64,000 nt of DNA from Roseovarius sp. 217 (GTDB taxonomy: Bacteria > Pseudomonadota > Alphaproteobacteria > Rhodobacterales > Rhodobacteraceae), in the NCBI RefSeq assembly GCF_000152845.1, contig NZ_CH902585.1, positions 13,792 to 77,791 on the forward strand, given 5' to 3'. A program made the translations under genes and the position numbers. Below, one piece after another: positions 7,499 to 15,475 of this stretch (position 1 is the first letter of the stretch; each line of letters begins with the position of its first letter). The notes beneath the pieces are model-generated. The model was not told the DNA's origin and searched no databases. It saw only the letters and a program-made list of their open reading frames with translations.

Positions 7499-9955
7499 AT
7501 GCTTCGCGTTTACGATCAGACAGATGAAAACTCTGAAACAGTAATCGTGGAAGACATGTTTGGTGCCAACCTGACGATTACGACAGATTTGTCGTTAATG
7601 CAGGAATTGGGTGCGCGTTTTCAGGGGCTGGGGCTTCACGCAATACGGTTCCCTGGCGGGTCAGTTACCGAATGGTATTTTGACATATCGGACATCGCAG
7701 GCGGAAGTCATGACCGGACAATAAGCTCATTTGAAGATGCGGTTGTTGAGTTGATACCTTTCTTTAAGTTCTTGAATTTTGCAGCGACCTTGGAAAAGAG
7801 CGTGACCCTTGTAATTCCAACGATCAAAGGGTTTTCGCAGACGGCTTCCGAGGCGCTTCTGTCAGGTGATTTTGGCAACCGGCTTGTCACTGAAACCTAT
7901 CTGGAAAATGTGGCTGATTTCGTCGCAATGGCGGTTCTTACCTCGCAACAACAAGGCGTCACTATTGATGCCTTCGAGATTGGCAATGAGTTCATGGCCT
8001 CGGGTCGAATGACTGCGAGCGAGTATGGCCAATTGGCCGCAGCTGTGGCAGCGGTGGTCGAGAGAACGCTCGACTCGTTGGCTATCGCGCGGCCTGCGCA
8101 AGCGGACATTGTTGTCCAGACACTCAGTGCAGCCGGAACCTACTCCCCAAATGGCACGACCATTCTATACGTCGATGAGGCAACAGGTTTCATCTACGAA
8201 CTGCATGAGATGGGTGGGGCCAACGTCCCGGAAGTCAGCGATCTGACAGAGGTCGTTGTGCCATCGCAGGGCACTGCACGTCAGCAGAATATCGCGATCA
8301 TTTCCGCTTTTGAACAGGACCGCGTGACAATTCAGAGCGCAAATGGCAAGCAGATCACGTTTGATACGTCGAATGCGGTGGGTGCGATCGACGGCGTGAC
8401 CGAACACTATTTTCTTGATGGCGGCTTTGACGCGGTCGATGCTGACGAGCAATTTGGATTCAATCAGCTTGAACTATGGCGTCAAAGCCTGCTGATGCGC
8501 GACGCCAGCCTGCCAGAACTGGATTTCTACATCACAGAATGGAATGTCCGCAGAAATGGGGATGTGGATGAAGCCAACAATCGGGGCCTGCAGCAGGCTG
8601 CAACAAATGTCGCAATGTTCTATGAGATGGTCACCCACGACGTGACAACAGCATATTTTTGGCCCTCGATTTTCGACCAAAGTTCTTCCGTGACTCTAAT
8701 CCACCAGAATCGCGAACATCTGACGATCGCGGGAGAGGCCTTCGCCCAGTTGACCAACACAATAGGCATGATCCCATTCCTTGATTTTCTCGATCAAGGC
8801 AATGTTGATATCCACGGATTCGAGAACGAAACAGACGCTTTCGTTATTCTGTCAGAGCGTAGCGGCACGGAGAATCGAATGCAGCTGAACCTGACTGAAG
8901 TGCTCGACAGCGTTCGTTATAGTGTCTCTTGGATTGAATTATGGGATGGCGGTTCCGGTGGGCAAGATGAAACGGCAGACCCTGTCATTCAAACAACGGA
9001 GATTGTAGATCTCGTCACTCCAAAAGAGCTGGAGTCCTTCCTTGTGACCATGCAGTCTTGGTCCATTCTTTACATGAAGATTGAGGTGGTCAGCACTGGG
9101 GAACCCCAGAGAGCTGAGGCCCCATCGGGCGATGCGGCCCGGCGGATCGTTACGGGCAGCGAAGCGCATGACAACCTTCATGGCGGATTGGGGAATGATA
9201 CCCTGCGCGGTCTCGACGGTGATGACCAGCTAGATGGAGGAGAGGGAAATGACAGTATCGGAGGCGGTCTGGGAAATGACACGATCGACGGTGGTGACGG
9301 CGATGACATCATCGGTGGCGGTTTTGGCGCAGATTCCATCACGGGCAGCATCGGTAATGACGTCGTCGCAGGCGGTGCCGGGAATGACACGCTAGAGGGT
9401 GGCGATGGCAATGACAGCATGTCGGGCAGCTTTGGCAATGAGCTGATCAACGCGGGTGGCGGGACCGATGATGTCGGTGGTGGCACAGGGCGTGACACGA
9501 TCGACGCGGGGGCGGGTAACGACCGGGTCGGTGGCGGGGAGGGCGACGATTTAATCTCTGGCGGTGCGGGCAGTGACTTCCTTGCAGGCGGTGGCCGCAA
9601 CGACACCATCGACGGTGGCACGGGCAATGACACTCTCAATGGTGGCGCTGGCAATGATGTAATGACCGGTGGAGCGGGAGCGGATCAGTTCGTGTTCTCT
9701 GCATTTTTCGATGGCGAAGCGGATGTGATCGCCGATTTCGAGGATGGCATCGACCGCTTCTTCATCCGGATTGTGAACCCTGACACGGGTGAGACTAACA
9801 TCAGCAACGGTAACAACGGGCTCCAGGGCTTTGTGGCGGCTTTGGGGATCGTCGATACGGCTGCAGGGGCGCAGTTGAACGTGAACGGCAATACCATTCT
9901 GGTCGAAGGCACCGCGGCTGCGAGCCTCACTGTGGATGACTTCAGTTTCTTGTGA
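7499..9955 (+). CDS. RTX exoprotein with a glycoside hydrolase-like N-terminal domain
   Basis: 818 residues. Residues 1-540 resemble clan GH-A glycosidases of the arabinofuranosidase/xylosidase/glucuronidase kind: RFPGGSVTEWYF near 50, a candidate acid/base Glu164 in EIGNEF, and a candidate nucleophile Glu347 in YITEWN. Residues about 556-730 hold many nonapeptide GGxGxDxLxGG calcium-binding repeats, followed by about 80 residues ending in VDDFSFL, typical of type I secretion substrates. There is no N-terminal signal peptide, consistent with a C-terminal secretion signal. No type I ABC exporter lies in the window, so export must rely on one elsewhere. AAGGTG lies upstream of the ATG. It probably acts outside the cell on a polysaccharide. 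Confidence 0.88.
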   Translation: MLRVYDQTDENSETVIVEDMFGANLTITTDLSLMQELGARFQGLGLHAIRFPGGSVTEWYFDISDIAGGSHDRTISSFEDAVVELIPFFKFLNFAATLEKSVTLVIPTIKGFSQTASEALLSGDFGNRLVTETYLENVADFVAMAVLTSQQQGVTIDAFEIGNEFMASGRMTASEYGQLAAAVAAVVERTLDSLAIARPAQADIVVQTLSAAGTYSPNGTTILYVDEATGFIYELHEMGGANVPEVSDLTEVVVPSQGTARQQNIAIISAFEQDRVTIQSANGKQITFDTSNAVGAIDGVTEHYFLDGGFDAVDADEQFGFNQLELWRQSLLMRDASLPELDFYITEWNVRRNGDVDEANNRGLQQAATNVAMFYEMVTHDVTTAYFWPSIFDQSSSVTLIHQNREHLTIAGEAFAQLTNTIGMIPFLDFLDQGNVDIHGFENETDAFVILSERSGTENRMQLNLTEVLDSVRYSVSWIELWDGGSGGQDETADPVIQTTEIVDLVTPKELESFLVTMQSWSILYMKIEVVSTGEPQRAEAPSGDAARRIVTGSEAHDNLHGGLGNDTLRGLDGDDQLDGGEGNDSIGGGLGNDTIDGGDGDDIIGGGFGADSITGSIGNDVVAGGAGNDTLEGGDGNDSMSGSFGNELINAGGGTDDVGGGTGRDTIDAGAGNDRVGGGEGDDLISGGAGSDFLAGGGRNDTIDGGTGNDTLNGGAGNDVMTGGAGADQFVFSAFFDGEADVIADFEDGIDRFFIRIVNPDTGETNISNGNNGLQGFVAALGIVDTAAGAQLNVNGNTILVEGTAAASLTVDDFSFL

Positions 9956-9966
9956 TGAGCAAGAAA

Positions 9967-9990
9967 GCCCGCCAGTCTCGGCTGGCGGGC
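9967..9990 (+). terminator. Hairpin after the RTX gene
   Basis: GCCCGCCAG (9967-9975) pairs with CTGGCGGGC (9982-9990) across a six-base loop, 12 bases after the RTX stop codon. No T-run follows, so efficiency is uncertain. Confidence 0.6.
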
Positions 9991-10042
9991 GCGATAAACC
10001 AGAAGCTCATATGTGCTCGCGTGCTTCCCGATGCCCTGACAC

Positions 10043-10065
10043 GAGAGAGGTAAATCGCCTCTCTC
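10043..10065. repeat. 8-bp perfect inverted repeat beside the IS6 end
   Basis: GAGAGAGG (10043-10050) and CCTCTCTC (10058-10065) pair across seven bases. It lies three bases outside the presumed left end of the IS6 element and may be a residual terminator or hairpin insertion target. Confidence 0.45.
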
Positions 10066-10068
10066 ATC

Positions 10069-10799
10069 GGCTGTGTAGCAACCTATTTTGCTTCCAGCTG
10101 GACAGGCGATATTGCAGAGCACGGTCGGAAGAAACGATTGCGCGGGTTGGACAGAATGGCGATAGATTTCAAAGGCGTGCACGACCCGAAGGCCGTGGTC
10201 CTGTACGCGGTATTTTTCTATGTTCGCTATGCGGTGTCGTATCGCGACCTTGAAGAGATTATGGCGGAACGTGGTGTCGTCGTTGACCATGCGACGCTTA
10301 ACCGCTGGGTGGTGAAATTCTCGCCACTGATTGCGGCAAATGCCCAATCCGGGAAACGAGCTACGGCGAGTTCCTGGCGGATGGACGAGACATACATACG
10401 GGTCCGGGGCAAATGGACTTACCTCTACCGCGCGGTCGATCGGGACGGCCAAACTCTTAGTTTCATGCTGTCAGAGCGCCGCGATCTGGTAGCAGCTCGC
10501 AGGTTTTTCAAGCAGGCTATCGGCACAAACGGAGGGCCGGACCGGGTGGTCATCGACAAGAGCGGCGCAAACCTGGCTGGCTTGATGGCCTTGAATTTGA
10601 TCTTGAACTTCACTGGGACGGGGCAGATAGTCACGATCCGGCAGGTCAAATATCTCAACAATATTCTTGAACAGGATCACCGGTTCATCAAGCGGATCCC
10701 TGGGCCCATGATGGGCTTCAAAGCCTTCCACTCTGCTGCCGCGACCATCGCTGGCATCCAGGTTGACCACATGATCCGAAAGCGCCAATTTGAGGCAAC
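10069..10799 (+). mobile_element. IS6-family element, right end missing
   Basis: The left end GGCTGTGTAGCAA (10069-10081) resembles IS6-family terminal repeats. The element carries one transposase gene. No matching inverted copy is found at the other side: the sequence switches directly into the middle of a fasciclin gene at about 10800. The right terminus was lost by a deletion, so this copy is probably immobile. Confidence 0.65.
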
Positions 10800-10827
10800 T
10801 GACCGTTTACAGTGTTCGCGCCGGTGA
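10156..10827 (+). CDS. IS6-family transposase, C-terminus replaced
   Basis: Starts at the ATG giving MAIDFKGVHDPKAVVLYAV, usual for IS6-family enzymes after a short leader. DDE-type landmarks are visible: WRMDETYIRVRGKWTYLYRAVD with the first Asp, VIDKSGAN with the second, and LEQDHRFIKRI with the Glu. The N-terminal part holds the helix-turn-helix. After MIRKRQFEA the protein runs into foreign sequence and stops at 10827, losing about 15 residues of the usual end. Catalytic residues are present, but the missing IS end makes movement unlikely. Confidence 0.85.
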   Translation: MAIDFKGVHDPKAVVLYAVFFYVRYAVSYRDLEEIMAERGVVVDHATLNRWVVKFSPLIAANAQSGKRATASSWRMDETYIRVRGKWTYLYRAVDRDGQTLSFMLSERRDLVAARRFFKQAIGTNGGPDRVVIDKSGANLAGLMALNLILNFTGTGQIVTIRQVKYLNNILEQDHRFIKRIPGPMMGFKAFHSAAATIAGIQVDHMIRKRQFEATDRLQCSRR

Positions 10828-11150
10828 ACGATGCGTTTGCAGCCCTGCCCGAAGGCACGGTCGAGACGCTGTTGATGCCAGAGAACAAAGCCATGCTGCA
10901 AAAGGTTCTCACGGCCCATGTGGTCGCCGGTGACTGGTCCGCAGCCGATATCATTGCCGCTGCTCGTGCCAGCAAAGATGGCTTTTATCACTTTAACGCC
11001 GTGTCGGGAGACGCTCTGTCGGCTCAGGTCAAAGGCAATAGCGTCTACATCCTCGATGAAAGCGGAAATGCGGCCCGAGTGACGGTGGCTGACGTGGACC
11101 AGTCCAACGGCGTGATCCATGTCATCAACGCTGTTCTAGTGCCAAAATAA
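10803..11150 (+). pseudogene. Truncated second fasciclin gene
   Basis: Reads PFTVFAPVNDAFAAL, LTAHVVAGDW and VDQSNGVIHVINAVLVPK, the central and C-terminal blocks of a FAS1 domain and clearly paralogous to the intact gene at 5111-5656. The signal peptide and first ~45 residues are gone; a TGA directly precedes the homology at 10800. A GTG at 10812 could restart translation, but the product would lack a signal peptide and part of the fold. The break coincides with the end of the IS6 transposase. Confidence 0.8.
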
Positions 11151-11173
11151 CGCCCCACATCGGCCCCACACTT

Positions 11174-11200
11174 CCCCCTCCACCGCAATGGTGGAGGGGG
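11174..11200 (+). terminator. Strong GC hairpin after the fasciclin remnant
   Basis: CCCCCTCCACC (11174-11184) pairs perfectly with GGTGGAGGGGG (11190-11200) across GCAAT, 24 bases after the stop codon and followed by CTTAAAT. It is a good intrinsic terminator for the broken fasciclin gene. Confidence 0.75.
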
Positions 11201-11258
11201 CTTAAATGCACACGAGAAAGCCCATCTGATGAAACTCCGTAAGCGCCTCGGCGATCCC

Positions 11259-11339
11259 CTACGCGGCGCGGCTTGACGCGACCGCGAAGTTCCAGGGCAT
11301 GAGTTCTTCGATGCGGCTTCTGGGATGACCACAAACATG
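11259..11339 (-). pseudogene. IS66-type transposase tail remnant
   Basis: The minus strand reads HPRSRIEELMPWNFAV and stops at 11259. The RIDELLPW-type ending is characteristic of IS66 TnpC transposases. Only the last ~25 codons are present, so this is a scar of a lost element. Confidence 0.5.
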
Positions 11340-11379
11340 TCCACTGTGAGTTGCACATAACGCCCCACCTCGAATCAAA

Positions 11380-11405
11380 CGCCACGCTGCACAGGCAGCG
11401 TGGCG
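11380..11405 (-). terminator. Intrinsic terminator of the 11451-11996 gene
   Basis: CGCCACGCTGC (11380-11390) pairs perfectly with GCAGCGTGGCG (11395-11405) across four bases. Read on the minus strand it lies about 45 bases after the stop of the secreted protein gene and is followed by TTTGATT. Confidence 0.75.
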
Positions 11406-11450
11406 TCCAGTCGTCTTGACTAACGCTCGAAAGACGAAGCCGCAGTCGGG

Positions 11451-11996
11451 TCAGATATTGTCGTCAACCACGAGGGTGACTTCACCCGAGGTGGTGGAGT
11501 TCACGGCAACGACCTGGTCCACCGAATATCCTTCAGCTTCCAGCTTTTCTTTCAACGTTGCATTGGCCTCAATGTTCGCGCGCAGGTCCGAGATGTTGTC
11601 TTCCTGCTCGCTCAGCGCATTCTGAAGGGCGCTGGCATTCTCAGCCGCCTCACCTTGCAGGTCAGATATCAGAACGATTGTGGTGTCTGTATCCGCGTCA
11701 ACGTCGGACAACATCTCTGCAGAAACTTCGCCGGTCTGCAGCCCAGAGATCAGCTGTCCATAGTTGGGACTCTTAGCATTTGCATTGGCACCAACACCAA
11801 CACTGCTATTGTTCTGCGCAGAGTCTGAAGCGTTGCCGGATACATTTGCGGAAACATCTGCACCCACGCTGGCACCTAAGTTGCCGCCAACACTGACTCC
11901 TGCGTCACCGCCGACATTCGCTGTCTGGGCAATCGCGGCTGTGGAAAATGTCGTCGCCATAAGAATGGCAATCCAGAACTTCATGGTCGTGTCCAT
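11451..11996 (-). CDS. Secreted hypothetical protein, Gly/Ala/Asn-rich
   Basis: 181 residues from the first ATG, which has AAGGAG eight bases upstream; a second ATG four codons later is less well placed. A signal peptide ends near IAQTA (residue 25). It is followed by a low-complexity stretch of alternating Val, Gly, Ala, Ser and Asn (residues 26-72), then an acidic helical part and a C-terminus with VVAVNSTTSGEVTLVVDD. No family is recognised. The composition suggests an extracytoplasmic structural or adhesive protein. It has its own promoter region and a clear terminator, so it is a single-gene unit. Confidence 0.75.
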   Translation of the reverse strand: MDTTMKFWIAILMATTFSTAAIAQTANVGGDAGVSVGGNLGASVGADVSANVSGNASDSAQNNSSVGVGANANAKSPNYGQLISGLQTGEVSAEMLSDVDADTDTTIVLISDLQGEAAENASALQNALSEQEDNISDLRANIEANATLKEKLEAEGYSVDQVVAVNSTTSGEVTLVVDDNI

Positions 11997-12413
11997 AGTA
12001 GCGTCTCCTTAACTCAGCCCAGTGACCCTGGGCGGGGTGAAGAAGAAACCCTCAACGCGAGACCGGGTTCCTTGAGCGGAGCGCAGGTGGCAGAATGTTG
12101 CTGAATGGCGCTGTTCCGGCTGACGGCACCTGCGACCACCCGCGCAATTCAGTGAGCACGGCGCGGCGCTACATATCGGGAAGACCAAGATCAAGGATAA
12201 AGGCTCCGCGTTGTGTGGTCCAGTGCCTGGAGCGGCTCGTCCATCAGAATTGCATTCGGGTTCAGACGCCTCAGGTAGAATAAGTACTACATCTAACAGT
12301 CGATCCGAACCCGTCACCGAAGCACCCGTATCTGGCCGGACAGGGCCACCAGCACGCCCACATCCAAGTCATCGACGACCTGTACCGCGATTGGCCGAGG
12401 CCTGTCTGACGCC
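11997..12413. other. Intergenic region, no gene seen
   Basis: 417 bases between the start of the secreted protein gene and the end of chrA, which are both on the minus strand. Frames on either strand lack ribosome binding sites and recognisable sequence. It should contain the promoter of the secreted protein gene. Confidence 0.4.
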
Positions 12414-13778
12414 TCAGACCAGTCCGATCAGATGCAAAACAAGGCCAACCGTTGCCGCACCCCCCAGCACAGTCACCATACCCAGTTGCAACCGGAACAC
12501 GGCCACTAGTGTCAGTAGCGACATTGCTGCTGCCGCCCAGTCGATGGAGGCCAGCACCGGAAGTTCCAGAGACAGCGGCCAAGTCTCGATCCTCGCAACC
12601 TGACGCCAGATGACATGTACTGCGAACCAGATCGCGAGATTGAGGATCACACCGACCACAGCCGCCGTCACTGCCGTCAGAGCCGCGGACAGTGCCCGGT
12701 TGGACCGCAGCCCTTCCATGAAAGGTGCGCCCAGAAAAATCCATGCAAAGCAGGGCGCAAAGGTCACCCATGTCGCCAGTAACCCACCCGCACTGCCCGC
12801 CAGCAGTGGCATCGTTCCGCCCGCTTCGCGCAGGGCCCCCATGAAGCCCACGAATTGCAACACCATGATCAATGGTCCCGGCGTAGTCTCGGCCATCCCA
12901 AGACCGTCGAGCATTTCGCCCGGTTGTAGCCAGCCGTGGGTGCCGACGGCCTCCTGCGCGACCCAAGCCAGCACGGCATAAGCACCGCCGAACGTCAGCA
13001 CGGCCAGCTTGGAAAAGAACGTGGCGATGTCCGCAAATACGCTGTCAGGTGACAACAACACCAATGCCATGACTGGTGTGAGCCATAGGGCCAGTGCTGC
13101 CGCCCCGGCACGGAACGCACCCGCCCGTTTGGCGCCGGTCAGGTCTCCGTGCTCCTCACCCAAAAGGGTCGCCTTATCATCAAAATGGCTCTTGCCAACC
13201 GATCCGTGCCCACCGGCACCCTGAAATGCTGCCAGACCTACCTTGGCCCCGGTCCAGCCAACGAGGGCGGCAGCCGCGACGATGAGCGGGAAAGACGCGC
13301 CAAAGGCGAAGATCGCCACAAATGAGGCCGCGGCAATGGCCTGCATCGCACTGTTCTTCAAAGCACGCTTGCCCACTCGGACGACCGCCTGCAACACGAT
13401 CGCCAGCACCGCCGCCTTCAGCCCGAAGAAAAGCGCCGACACGAAGCCCACATTGCCCCAGATCGCATAGATCCATGACAGCGCCATGATCGCCACCACA
13501 CCCGGCAGGATGAACAACAGCCCCGCGATCAGCGCGCCGCGAACGCCGTGCATCAGCCAACCGATGTAGGTCGCCAATTGCTGCGCCTCTGGACCCGGCA
13601 ACAGCATGCAGAAGTTTAATGCATGCAGGAACCGCGCGTCGCCCAGCCAGCGTTTTTCCTCGACCAAGATGCGGTGCATCACCGCGATCTGCCCTGCCGG
13701 TCCACCGAAAGACAGGGCCGCGATACGCGCCCAGACCCGCGCCGCCTCGCCCAGTGTGGGGTAGTCTTGCGGGTTCAT
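12414..13778 (-). CDS. chrA: Chromate efflux transporter ChrA
   Basis: 454 residues, an inner-membrane protein of the two-domain CHR family that exports chromate. The N-terminal domain has FGGPAGQIAVMH and FLHALNFCMLLPGPEAQQLATYIGW, the signature of the family; the second domain repeats it as LTFGGAYAVLAWVAQEAV and LGMAETTPGPLIMVLQFVGF. Around ten to twelve hydrophobic segments are visible. The start chosen (13778) overlaps the chrB stop as ATGA, which implies translational coupling; a longer frame to 13805 would overlap chrB more. It is the second gene of the chrB-chrA unit. Confidence 0.95.
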   Translation of the reverse strand: MNPQDYPTLGEAARVWARIAALSFGGPAGQIAVMHRILVEEKRWLGDARFLHALNFCMLLPGPEAQQLATYIGWLMHGVRGALIAGLLFILPGVVAIMALSWIYAIWGNVGFVSALFFGLKAAVLAIVLQAVVRVGKRALKNSAMQAIAAASFVAIFAFGASFPLIVAAAALVGWTGAKVGLAAFQGAGGHGSVGKSHFDDKATLLGEEHGDLTGAKRAGAFRAGAAALALWLTPVMALVLLSPDSVFADIATFFSKLAVLTFGGAYAVLAWVAQEAVGTHGWLQPGEMLDGLGMAETTPGPLIMVLQFVGFMGALREAGGTMPLLAGSAGGLLATWVTFAPCFAWIFLGAPFMEGLRSNRALSAALTAVTAAVVGVILNLAIWFAVHVIWRQVARIETWPLSLELPVLASIDWAAAAMSLLTLVAVFRLQLGMVTVLGGAATVGLVLHLIGLV

Positions 13779-14608
13779 TTCGCTTTTCCAGAGTTTGTCG
13801 GCCAATTGTGCTGCTCATCGGTTGCATCGCGCGCCCATCGATAGAAGGCGTCATAGAGCGCCATCCCGGCCTCAAGCTGTGCCAGATCGTCGGAATACAT
13901 GCGTGACAATCCCAGTGAGGCCGCCAGCAACCCCGCGCATTCCGGCGCCAGGTCAAGCTGAGCCGTGTCGGCCCCCCGCACGATCAACGCCAACCGGTCG
14001 AGGGCCGGAGTGGTCAGACCGAACTCAGATATGAGAACATCGAAGGTGCAAAGCCCGTCCCTGTGACTCCAGAACACACCCTCGATATCAAAGGGCATGG
14101 CCCCGAACCGCGCGGCGACATCCTCCACCTCGGCAGGAGCCACGAACAGGAACACTGCACGCGGGTCGATGAAACGACGGATCAGCCAAGGGCAGGCGAT
14201 GCGGTCAATCTTGGGTCGCGACCGCGTCACCCAGAGTGAGCGGCCCTGCCGGTCGCGAACGGTGACCTTTCCCGGATCTATCAGCGGCAAACCCGCCGCA
14301 ACCCATACGGCCTGTCCGCCCAGGAGGTATTCCGCATGCACGCCTTCGGTTCGCAGAAAGGCCGCTGTTCCCTGACTGAGCTGGTGACCCTCGGCGCAGA
14401 CTACAACGACAGGTTCGGCGATCTCGGATGCGATCTTTCTGATATGCTCAGCGGTCAAGTCAGATTCGCTCAGGGTCCGCGCGCCCGGCAATAGCCGCGG
14501 ATCTTTGGCCCGGACAGTCTCACGGCGCACGTCAAGAATGACCGGAGCTTTCGGAGTGCCCAGAAGTCGGGCCAGTTGTTCACAGGATATGGCATCAGGC
14601 GCAGGCAT
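13775..14608 (-). CDS. chrB: Chromate resistance protein ChrB with rhodanese-like N-terminus
   Basis: 277 residues. The first ~115 form a rhodanese-like domain: LLGTPKAPVILDVR, then Cys71 in VVVVCAEGHQLSQGTAAFL where the catalytic Cys would be, then GGQAVWVAAGLPLI. The rest is a ChrB domain with WVTRSRPKIDRIACPWLIRRFIDP and WSHRDGLCTFDVLISEFGL. ChrB acts in chromate sensing or resistance together with ChrA. The start has GGAGGAAC seven bases upstream. Its leader is duplicated before the broken copy at 6735-7308. The rhodanese fusion may link sulfur or redox chemistry to chromate response; that is inference. Confidence 0.92.
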   Translation of the reverse strand: MPAPDAISCEQLARLLGTPKAPVILDVRRETVRAKDPRLLPGARTLSESDLTAEHIRKIASEIAEPVVVVCAEGHQLSQGTAAFLRTEGVHAEYLLGGQAVWVAAGLPLIDPGKVTVRDRQGRSLWVTRSRPKIDRIACPWLIRRFIDPRAVFLFVAPAEVEDVAARFGAMPFDIEGVFWSHRDGLCTFDVLISEFGLTTPALDRLALIVRGADTAQLDLAPECAGLLAASLGLSRMYSDDLAQLEAGMALYDAFYRWARDATDEQHNWPTNSGKAK

Positions 14609-15001
14609 GTGCGTTCCTCCTTGGAAACATCTCGACAGGATCGGAACACGATTTTCAGCTGGCGCCTCGTGGGGAGATCGCGCATCCCCATGGAATCTTT
14701 GTCATCGCTTCGCGGTTGCTTGTCAAGAAAAGCCCCAAAACTGCATTCCGCGGGGCAGTTCACTATTCCTGCCGGAAGTGTCCGGACTACGGTTTGACAG
14801 TCAGGGCGTCCATGTTCTGCGCCGCGCGCCGGGGAAGAGCCCTGCTGGACGTTCTGGTCCAGACCCTTCCGAGATCATAGTTTAGCTACCCTCAAACAAA
14901 TCTGTGAAGCCAAACTAGAGCGCAACCAGGCAGATTTCACAAAAAAACCATAAAGTCGGGTTCTACTAAGGGTTGTAAGCTATAACGAAAAAGGCGCAAA
15001 A
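14609..15001. promoter_or_regulatory. Divergent region of chrB and the SUOX-like gene
   Basis: About 390 bases between two genes pointing away from each other. The ~85 bases next to chrB (14609-14695) are conserved, with changes, in front of the chrB pseudogene at 6735, which suggests a functional leader or operator. Exact promoter boxes could not be assigned. No gene is seen inside. Confidence 0.5.
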
Positions 15002-15475
15002 ATGCGGACGAAAATGATACGTGCAATGACAATCCTGGCGTCGCTACTCGTGTTCCCGACATTTGTATATGGCCAGGACATCTTGACCGTTGTAGGCCCT
15101 GATCGGTCTGAGAGCTTCTCGCTCGCAGAGTTGCTCTCCATGCAACAGACAACCCTGGTGACCACGAACGATTATGTCGACGAAGCCACCGAGTTTCGTG
15201 GGCCAAGCCTGCGTTCAGTCCTCGAAGACATGGCTGTCGAGCGAAATGTGACACTCAAATTGGTTGCTTTGAACGACTTCTCGTCTGAGGTGCCGGCTGC
15301 AGATGCCTTTGATTACAACGTCATTCTGGCGGTTCTTCGCGACGGCGAGCCTATGTCCGTTCGAGAAAAAGGACCTATTTGGGTCATCTACCCCATGGAT
15401 GAACACCCAGAATTGCAGGACGAGATCTACAACGACAGGTTGGTATGGCAGCTCAAGACTATTTTCGTCGAATAG
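15002..15475 (+). CDS. Periplasmic SUOX-like molybdopterin-domain protein
   Basis: 157 residues with a signal peptide (residues 1-24, ending TFVYGQ). The mature part, with GPDRSESFSLAELLSM, TTNDYVDEATEFRGPSLRSVL, LVALNDFSSEVPA and the closing WVIYPMDEHPEL, resembles the small single-domain oxidoreductase molybdopterin-binding proteins related to YedY/SUOX. No obvious cofactor Cys is present, so it is probably a sensing or binding version rather than an enzyme. It overlaps the following histidine kinase gene by 31 bases, which suggests it is the periplasmic partner of that sensor. Confidence 0.75.
   Translation: MRTKMIRAMTILASLLVFPTFVYGQDILTVVGPDRSESFSLAELLSMQQTTLVTTNDYVDEATEFRGPSLRSVLEDMAVERNVTLKLVALNDFSSEVPAADAFDYNVILAVLRDGEPMSVREKGPIWVIYPMDEHPELQDEIYNDRLVWQLKTIFVE

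Noticed and set aside
9178..9654. Pro/Ser-rich minus-strand frame
   Set aside because: It is the complement of the RTX calcium-binding repeats and its repeat structure comes from them.
12271..12966. Minus-strand 231-codon frame overlapping chrA
   Set aside because: Shifted-frame shadow; chrA is clearly the coding frame.
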